Positions 17,425 through 24,537 of a stretch of DNA of 24,537 bases are shown here, piece by piece. The DNA is from Entamoeba invadens IP1. Lineage: Eukaryota > Evosea > Mastigamoebida > Endamoebidae. A program made the position numbers and the translations under genes. Location: NCBI RefSeq assembly GCF_000330505.1, contig NW_004440125.1, positions 15,240-39,776 on the forward strand, read 5' to 3'. The notes beneath the pieces are model-generated. The model saw only the letters and a list, made by a program, of their open reading frames with translations, was not told where the DNA came from and made no database searches. Each line of letters starts with the position of its first letter. Position 1 is the stretch's first letter.

Positions 17425-20399
17425 CAGATAGAGTATTTAATAGACTGGCCAACCGCACTAAAAATAACCTCAATTCCATATTATATAACCATTTAAGAAA
17501 AAAATGACTAGTTGATTTTTTTATAATATAAATTAGTAAACAAAAATTGGTTTAGTCATATAAATAACACGTGTTGACAAAAAAAAATATTAAGTTTCAA
17601 TTTTTATTAATTAACTCAAAAATCCATATTTTTATAAAATTAGTTGAAATTTGTAAATAGTGCAATATTTTTATTAAAAATGCAAAAGTAAAAAAATGTT
17701 TTTTTTTGGTAAAAAAAAGCAAAATATATAAATGAATTAATTTTAATTTATGATATTAGGCAATATTGAATTTGTGTAAAACTAACTATTTGTTTTTTTT
17801 TATTTTTACGAACACTTAATGATATGAAACTGATAAAATAACAAGAGAATTATTAAAATAAAAAGGGCGTGTGTTCATATTTCTAGTTAACAAAAATATT
17901 TGTAAAATCAAACACGGAATATCGATTTTTTAAATCATTATCATTATACAATAATAGCAATGTAATTGTATTAATTGGACAAAATATAAATTAATATATG
18001 ATATGATAATACAAACAGCAACAAATATTGTATCTATTTATACATATTAAAATTATTGTTATTATAATTTATTATAATTCAATTATACTCTTTATGAAAA
18101 TAATAAAGGCATTAAAACACAAACTTAAAAAAAATATGTTATTTTTGAAATGATATTTTCAAAAAAGCAATTTTGGAAACAGTTTCAGGATTCATATGGC
18201 TCTTATCATCACATAACACATTTCCAACAACACTAAAAACTCTTTCGGAATCTATACTTGAAGATTGGGCGGAAAGGTATTTTTGTGCAAATGGTCGCAG
18301 ACATATATGCGAACATTCTCTCCAATATTCAAGAGGGTTTTCGTATATTTCATCAGAGTCACGTTTTTTCCCAACATCTTTGAAATAAGTTTCAATGGCA
18401 TTTTCTGTTTTATTTAAATCAATGGGTGTACTCATTGGATGGCAAAAATCCATTTCTGAAAATGATGTTGAAGAATTATTCACATAAGGAAGTTTGGAAT
18501 GACAAAAATGCAATTCAAGATCGCTATTTATTTTTTCTATGATAATTCGACTACATTTTGCGATTTGTAAAATTGAAAGATGTTTGTCTCTTTCTGGTGG
18601 AAATAAAAAACAGGCCATAACATAATTTTCATCTTCCAGTGTTAATGTGAACCTCTTTCTAAAACTATCCATCGCAACATGTTTCCAATCGACACCAAAA
18701 ATTAATCCATTTTCAAGTCTTTGACGACATTCTTCATTCAATTTTTCCCATTCAATTTCATAGCCTTTCCATGTTTGTTGTTTGTTGTTTCTAATTAATC
18801 CCCACATTTTTTCTAATAAACCAACAACAAAACAAGAATTGGGAACATTATTTGTTGATAATGTATTATAGATTTCGTTTAACATTTTAACAAAAGGTAA
18901 CAACTCTTTTATATGCAGCCATTCTACATCTGATAATTTATTATTAACATTTAAATGTGTTATTGAATGTTTCATTTGAAGTGCTTTTTCAAAACATCTA
19001 CAACAAGAATTGAATCTCGTTTTACAAAAAGTGGATAGACACGAATATTTTTCAGAAAGTTCTTCGCATGTTTTTTGAGGTATATTTTTGTTGGTGTTGA
19101 TATTTGCAATGTTTTGGAAAGTTTGTTTAATTTGGATAGCATCACGTTTAATTCTGGAATTGTTTTAAGTAAATCTGAAAACAATAAATTAGAACCATGG
19201 ATTAAACAATCATATTTTTTTCCGCAAATAACTTTTAACCCCCCGTTATTTGCACAAGCATTTGCAATTAAAAAAGATACTTTGCCATCAAGAGAAAATT
19301 TATTTAAAACTTGTATTGTATTTTTTGTAATGTTTGTTCCGGTGTGTTTTACATTAAAAGGTTGAAGTTGAAGAAGAAAATTGTAAGGATTGAAATGATT
19401 ATCCAAAAAGTGAAGTGTTGTTGTGACATATGAGTTACTGTATTTCGACATAATATCAGTAGAAACACTTCCAAAAACACCAATTGATTTTGTTTTTACC
19501 AAACTTACCATTTTATCCATTTCTTCGTTATAAACCTTTCTTAATAAAGTAGTACCAAATGTCACTCGTTTACACACTCTAATTTTTGAATCAAGAATTA
19601 ACAACAATTCATTTAAAAAACGATTTTCAATTTGTCTAAATGAAATGTTTGCAGTGATAAAAAATTTAATCAAAAGTGTGTTAATTTCAATGCTTTTTTT
19701 TGTCAAATGTTTTCAGAACTTTATTATCTCTGTCGGGTGTTATATATTCTTCATTTATTTGTTCCAAGTGAAACGTTAAAAGATGAGTGTTCATCGCACT
19801 TGTTGATGAATCTTTATAAACATAGCTTTTGGTACACGAAGAACAAAAAGTTTTTACTTGACATTTTTCACACTTTGGATTATGTAACAAGTGTAAATTA
19901 CATCCAAGTTTTTTCTTTTCAAAATAGTGCCACACATATGATTCACTCATTTTGTTTTTAAGTTATAGTTTAATGTTCATTAAAATTAAAATATAATTGT
20001 TTGTTTATTTTTATAAACACCTGATTTATTTATTACGCGTTGTTGGTAAGTTTTGGATTGTTTATTCATTTGAACTATTATACATTTTTTGTAATTAATA
20101 TATTGAGAGTAATTGTAAATTTTAGTTTTTAAAAACATGTGTTGTCAAAAAAATAAATTATATTTTTTTTCTGAAAAATATATATATTATTTAACTTTTG
20201 TTTGTTGGTTCCAATTTTCGATTTCTAATGATATTTTTTTTAATAAAGCAAAAGTCGGTTATTTGTGTGGTTAACTTTGGTTTCGGCAAAAAGGAACGTT
20301 GCTTTAAAAATTCGGCAAAATTGAAAATAATGGTCATCGGTTGGCCAGTCTAATAATAATATATAATATATAATTACTATAACTAATACAATATACCTG
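17425..20399. mobile_element. Nested transposon island: hAT unit within mariner-like ends
   Basis: Two levels of ends are visible. The inner pair, TAGACTGGCCAACCG, is a perfect 15-bp inverted repeat (17441-17455 and 20338-20352) around a hAT transposase. No 8-bp duplication flanks it. Just outside the left end, TA plus CAGATAGAGTATTTAAT matches the terminus of the MITE at 4094-4286 at nearly every position. Outside the right end a decayed counterpart, AATACAATATACCTG plus TA, is reached after an AT expansion. So either the 15-bp repeat is the inner part of a long mariner-type terminal repeat and the hAT gene sits inside, or a hAT element landed beside a MITE end. TTCGGCAAAA recurs twice just inside the right end (20281-20320). 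The AT-rich stretches at 17470-18138 and 19951-20280 hold no gene. Confidence 0.55.
18139..19950 (-). pseudogene. hAT-family transposase, two frameshifts, BED finger and dimerisation domain
   Basis: Three overlapping frames read as one transposase of about 600 residues. Segment 1 (19950-19687) is an N-terminal BED zinc finger (Trp7, Cys36, Cys39, His56, His61). Segment 2 (to 18972) covers the RNase H-like core: STD (Asp84 of the segment) at the first acidic position, IANACANN where hATs usually have a DNA.NN motif, and the typical Cys-x2-His (Cys167, His170). Segment 3 (18975-18139) ends with the hAT C-terminal dimerisation domain at about 18150-18340 (NPLEYWRE, SSSIDSERVFSVVGN, then a final LKISF). 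The first break is a one-base shift in a run of eight A (about 19692-19699). The second is at the ATGA overlap at 18972-18975. The apparent loss of the second catalytic Asp (Ala148) plus two shifts indicate an inactive copy. hAT transposases cut and paste DNA, leaving 8-bp duplications. Confidence 0.85.
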
Positions 20400-20401
20400 T
20401 A

Positions 20402-21257
20402 TATAATAATAAATTTTTTATTTTATTTATCATTTATTTTTATTTGTCATTAAATGTAATCTGTTTCAAAAATAAAGTTGTATTTTAATTTATGGAAAAA
20501 TGAAAACAAAGTTTTAAACTTTTTATCCATTAAAAACATTACAAACAAATAAAACTCGATTTTTTTAGTAAAAATACAACTATTTATAAAAACCAATTTA
20601 TTTTTTGTCAACCTCAATAATTGTTTGAATATATGATATCAAATAAAAATACATATAACACTTCTAATAAACACAATTAAATTATCATGTTACTTTAATT
20701 AAATATGAGTTACATTAAAACGTTTTTTAAAAGCAAATTAAATTATATATAACAATAAAACGGTTCTTTTATTATAATGTAATCACAATTATTTTATATT
20801 TTATTCATCAAACAATTTTTTGTAATAAATCTAATATTAAATAAAATAATCACAAAAAGTTAGATGGAGACATAACTTAACATATTTTATTAATTATTAT
20901 TACATATAAATATACATTTATATAATAGTATTACTTATTGTTGCTTTTTAAATCAACAATTAAAAACTTGTTACTTGTTAATTGATTAACAGGCGACATT
21001 AAGATAATAGAGTAAAGTTGTGAATTATAAATTTAATATATCAAAAATGCAAATAAATTTAAAAACTTTGTTTAATTTAATAATGAAATTTAACAAAAAC
21101 TTATACTGAATATTGTTTTAAAAGACGATTGTCATATAATATTAACCAGATTAAATCATATGATATTATATATAAATATAATATAGTCGATTATAAATTG
21201 TTTGTTATTTTTGAAATTTAAAAGATAAAAGTGAACAAAAAATATGTTTGAAATAAT
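20402..21257. other. AT-rich intergenic, no gene seen
   Basis: About 850 bp of very AT-rich sequence between the transposon island and the hAT MITE. No frame, tRNA or convincing inverted repeat recognised. Confidence 0.4.
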
Positions 21258-21890
21258 GTAACAGTCAGGAGGCACAAAATTTTTGTTTTTTTCCACTAAA
21301 GATTGTTTTTTAAATGTTTTAATTAATATTTATTGTTTGCTTTTGAAAAAATAATATACAAAAAACACAATTTATTATTTTTTTGTTCAAAAAATAACAA
21401 CAACACATTTTATCAAATCAGTGTGTATCAGAAACAAATTATAATTCAATTGATAATCATAAAACTAATACACGTAAATATATCCAAATATTTTTTATTT
21501 ACATGCATTACATGGTTTATTTTATAAATCTATTTATTTAGTGTATATTTTGTAATAAAGTATTATAACAAAAATAAGTTTCAAATGATCAGAAATCATA
21601 TTTTTAAATTGTATCAATATTAAATGATCAATAAATAGTTTTAAGTTAAAAATAGTAATTGTTTTTTGATTCCATACTAAAACTTGTATTTAATAATATT
21701 ATGTTTTGATCCACATGAAAATATTTAGATGCTTTTAATTTATTTTAGTAGAATAACCTAAATTAAAATTTAGATTATATTTAAATGTCGTGTAAATTAT
21801 AATTAAGGACATTTTTATTTACACAACCACTTTTTAAAAAACATTCTGTTCGTGGAAAAAAACTGAAGTTTGGTGCCTCCTGGTAACAGT
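21258..21890. mobile_element. hAT MITE, 617 bp, with perfect 8-bp target duplication
   Basis: The element runs 21266-21882. Its ends, CAGGAGGCACAAAATTTTTG and (reverse strand) CAGGAGGCACCAAACTTCAG, share the first ten bases exactly and then TTTTTTTCCAC slightly further in. GTAACAGT occurs directly on both sides (21258-21265 and 21883-21890). CAG-starting terminal repeats with an 8-bp duplication are the hAT signature. The interior is AT-rich and codes for nothing recognisable, so it is non-autonomous. Its ends differ from the TAGACTGGCC ends around the nearby hAT transposase, suggesting a different hAT family. Confidence 0.88.
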
Positions 21891-22387
21891 TATGTAAAAC
21901 TTTAAACCAATTTTTCCACATTTCATTATTGTGTTTTAATGACATTAATTACAAATGATAACAATTTTCAAAAAATCAATGTTTTAATTTTTTAAACCAA
22001 AAACTTTTCAGAGATTAATGAAGTGGTTATTTTTATATATTTTATTAGATAGTTGATTCATTTGTATTACATAAAAATAACAAGTTTATTTATTATTAGT
22101 TGAGTAATATAAAACTATAATTATAGTTTTTTTATTAAAAAAATAAAGATTGTTATTACAATTTGATAAACGATGCAAGTCAAAAAAAGTTATTTATAAA
22201 TTATAAAATGTATTTATTTTTACAATAAAAGATAACAAACAAAATGAAACGTTGTAATCACAAAAAAATCTAATAATAAAAATACTTCTAATAAAAAACT
22301 TATTTGTTTTTTATGTTTTATTTTTATATGGATTTTGTTTGATATCTTGTTTTAATAGCAAATCTTTTGTTTCAATACACTTTCACT
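21891..22387. other. AT-rich upstream region of the M60-like gene
   Basis: AT-rich, with a palindromic AACTATAATTATAGTT near 22112-22127. No gene recognised. It separates the hAT MITE from the peptidase promoter. Confidence 0.4.
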
Positions 22388-22398
22388 TATTTTTAAAC
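22388..22398 (+). promoter_or_regulatory. TATA-like box of the M60-like gene
   Basis: TATTTTTAAAC lies 47 nt before the ATG, close to the Entamoeba consensus GTATTTAAA(G/C), with an Inr-like AAAAATTTT just downstream (22401-22409). The implied leader is very short, as usual in the genus. Confidence 0.45.
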
Positions 22399-22434
22399 CA
22401 AAAATTTTAATCTAAAAACAACAATTACAAAATT

Positions 22435-24537
22435 ATGAAAAAGTTATATGTTATTATTTCAGTTGTTTCAACAATAGCTGTACTGTTCGCAGCAATTGCA
22501 GTCATTTCGATCACACTTGGTGTAGTTCTTTCAAAGGACGATTCAAGTACAAACAATCCTGGTGACTCACCAAACCTTTATGACCCTTCTTTGATAACAA
22601 ACAATGGGTATATGACCAATGAAATGGATAACTTTGAGGTTGTTAAAAGTGTGCCATTCAATGGAAAGAAACCCCAGATATACAAAATGAAGTACTCCAA
22701 ATACCCACACTTTGGAAATACTGAGACCTTCACAGACCAAGAAAAAATAGATATTACAGCCGAAAACACACTCATTTGGGATGACACAATCAAAATGATC
22801 CAAAACGGCACTTTTGGTCGAATGGACCCCACATTAGGAGGAGAAAAACAATTTGAGTCTTCTGGAATAAATTGGGATGTTCCAAGAGTTACCATTAAAT
22901 ACGAAGTCTTCCCCAAAGTGAGTGGACAAAGACTAGTTGCCACTGCATTCCCAGGAGAAGTTGTCACTCTAACTTTTCCAAAGGATTTGGAAATCAAAAC
23001 AAATCGACTTGTTGTTTGTATGGGCAAGTGCAATTTAGATGGAAACAGACAAAACGTAGATAGCCGATTGTTTAAGAATGATCGAATGCCAAGCGAGTCG
23101 AGAGAATTCCCATTGACTGAAGCGGATTTAGATACAAATCGACAATTCAAAGTTGGAAGTATCTTTGGTGGTGGTGTCTATTTAAAAACTCAACTCGATT
23201 TTCAAAGCGCTGAACCGTTCTTTGTTGAAATCTCCAATGTTGGAGAGGCTCCTATTATTAATTATAATGTTACTACAAACGCCGAATGGAAGAAGATCAA
23301 AATGTTGGGAAGTGTTGGAGAAGTACGAACACCTGGTGTAAGGCTTATTCTGACATCAAAAAATATGAGAGAAGTACAAGACGCCGAATTTGTCGCTGAG
23401 TATTGGCACCGCGCTGTACACATTGGGTTGTTGTTCACACCAACGACAAATATGTATCCAATTTCTATGTGTTTTGACCAAAAAATTGAATTTGGAGAAG
23501 CAGTCGCTTTCATTGCCGCTTGGTTCTGTCAACTTCCCGTGTATTGGGAAGAACCGGTTGTCAACAAACAATTGATGTATAACCAACTTCTGTGGGGGCC
23601 AATGCACGAGCTGAATCATCACTATGAGGGAAGTATAAGTGGAAGAGAAGGAAGATGGGGAATGGGGCAACTTGAGACTAACAACAATGTCATCAACGCT
23701 GTATTTCACATAGAATATTCAAATGTTGCTGGGAATAGAGAGAATGGAATTAACGATTGGGGATATATCAGTGATGGGTATTGGACTATGAAAAAGGTAT
23801 TTGAAGGGAGTCGAGACGCTATATATCTCAGAAGTTATGTGTCACCAGCTTTCTCTTTTGGCACAGAGGCTGTTAAAAGAATGATTGATAATTACTATTA
23901 TATGTATTTTGATGAAGGGTATGGAACTAAATTTAACAAATTTAGAAATGACACAGGTATTTATTGCCTTTTGGTTGCACGAGCGACTGAAAGTGATACA
24001 AGATATTTCTGTAAAATCTTTGGGTGGGAAATAGACGCCGAAATTGCGAAATATATTCAGAGCTTTAAATACAAAACATGGTTCCCATTTTATAATTTGT
24101 ACTCTCATAGTTGGAATGGAAATAAATACGGGAGAGTGTTCCACGTCCCTTATAAAATCAAAACAAGACTCGACTTCAACGAAAAAACTGCATTTGATAG
24201 AAATGCCACCAATGTTAAGTTTGAGATTTTAGACGGTTTCAAAAAAGGAAAACTTGAAGAAATATCAAGTGGTATTTATGATTACACTGCTGACTTCAAA
24301 CCCAACGAAACGGACACTTTTAAAGTAAAAATGACGTTTAATGTTAACGGAGAAAGTGGGTCCATTGTCTTTGATGGCGAGTTGGTGACGAACAACAAAA
24401 TGAAGCAAGTTGATGTTTATACTTTAGAGACTAAACCATCAAATATGGCAAAAGCAGAAGAAATGATAATTGGAAAAAGTGTTGATTTTACACGAATATC
24501 TAAAAGTTCGGCAATACAAACTTTTAATGATAAAGTT
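22435..24537 (+). CDS. Membrane-anchored M60-like (enhancin-type) zinc metallopeptidase, 3' truncated by window
   Basis: The frame opens at ATG 22435 and is still open at the window end, giving 701 residues with the C-terminus missing. Residues 1-5 (MKKLY) are followed by a 25-28-residue hydrophobic span ending before SKDDSS, best read as an uncleaved signal anchor that puts the rest outside the cell or in the secretory lumen. Residues about 120-380 form a beta-rich region and the start of the peptidase domain. The zinc motif HELNH is at 391-395 (MHELNHHYEG), and LETNNNVIN supplies the third ligand Glu414, fitting the M60-like HExxH...E pattern and the TNN signature. A beta-sandwich region follows from about residue 580. 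M60-like peptidases act on mucins and other host or environmental glycoproteins; Entamoeba has several, some annotated as immunodominant surface antigens. Catalytic residues are intact, so it is probably active. Start codon choice is supported by the TATA-like box. No intron seen. Confidence 0.9.
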   Translation, partial: MKKLYVIISVVSTIAVLFAAIAVISITLGVVLSKDDSSTNNPGDSPNLYDPSLITNNGYMTNEMDNFEVVKSVPFNGKKPQIYKMKYSKYPHFGNTETFTDQEKIDITAENTLIWDDTIKMIQNGTFGRMDPTLGGEKQFESSGINWDVPRVTIKYEVFPKVSGQRLVATAFPGEVVTLTFPKDLEIKTNRLVVCMGKCNLDGNRQNVDSRLFKNDRMPSESREFPLTEADLDTNRQFKVGSIFGGGVYLKTQLDFQSAEPFFVEISNVGEAPIINYNVTTNAEWKKIKMLGSVGEVRTPGVRLILTSKNMREVQDAEFVAEYWHRAVHIGLLFTPTTNMYPISMCFDQKIEFGEAVAFIAAWFCQLPVYWEEPVVNKQLMYNQLLWGPMHELNHHYEGSISGREGRWGMGQLETNNNVINAVFHIEYSNVAGNRENGINDWGYISDGYWTMKKVFEGSRDAIYLRSYVSPAFSFGTEAVKRMIDNYYYMYFDEGYGTKFNKFRNDTGIYCLLVARATESDTRYFCKIFGWEIDAEIAKYIQSFKYKTWFPFYNLYSHSWNGNKYGRVFHVPYKIKTRLDFNEKTAFDRNATNVKFEILDGFKKGKLEEISSGIYDYTADFKPNETDTFKVKMTFNVNGESGSIVFDGELVTNNKMKQVDVYTLETKPSNMAKAEEMIIGKSVDFTRISKSSAIQTFNDKV

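Noticed and set aside
22578..23150. Minus-strand 190-codon frame opposite the M60-like gene
   Set aside because: It is the antisense shadow of a coding sequence with clear family motifs and has no features of its own.
1..24537. CRISPR arrays, bacterial operons or phage-type systems
   Set aside because: No regularly spaced repeats or Shine-Dalgarno-led gene clusters are present; gene structure and introns are eukaryotic.

Overview
The window looks like nuclear DNA from an Entamoeba-type amoeba. The non-coding DNA is extremely AT-rich, most genes are single uninterrupted frames, 5' leaders appear very short with TATTTAAA-like boxes about 40-50 nt before the ATG, and one gene has short introns of the GTTTGT...TAG kind. 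The gene content also fits: a transmembrane kinase with CxxC repeats and an M60-like surface metallopeptidase. The density of cut-and-paste DNA transposons (Tc1/mariner-like, piggyBac-like, hAT) is as I recall described for E. invadens and E. moshkovskii rather than E. histolytica. The species assignment is inference.

Layout. 348-1814 (-): an EF-1alpha paralogue with eroded GTP-binding motifs. 3119-3805 (-): a beta-solenoid gene resembling the CAP C-terminal domain, interrupted by an in-frame stop. 4094-4286: a small Tc1/mariner-type MITE. 4546-5472 (+): a Rab-like GTPase that reads through only if three short introns are removed, with a damaged P-loop and G3 motif. 5631-6539: a larger TA-flanked MITE. 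6979-7170 (-): a coding remnant. 7567-8578: a TTAA-flanked, piggyBac-like non-autonomous element. 8761-9197: a hairpin-rich, comparatively GC-rich block between 15-bp direct repeats, best read as a retroposed structured RNA (SINE-like).

9769-14835 (+): an intact 1688-residue receptor kinase. 15068-16924 (-): an SdsA1/BDS1-type alkylsulfatase, a family of bacterial character. 17425-20399: a transposon island holding a frameshifted hAT transposase. 21266-21882: a hAT MITE with a perfect 8-bp target duplication. 22435 to the window end (+): the N-terminal 701 residues of a membrane-anchored M60-like peptidase, cut by the window edge.

The genes do not form an operon or a pathway. The receptor kinase and the M60 peptidase probably act at the cell surface and the alkylsulfatase in sulfate-ester breakdown. 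Two degenerate GTPase paralogues, a broken solenoid gene and at least five transposon or retroposon insertions make the first 9 kb a zone of gene decay and insertion. The best candidates for something undescribed are the structured retroposed RNA at 8761-9197, the Rab-like pseudo-GTPase with its hydrophobic tail, and the nested mariner/hAT structure.
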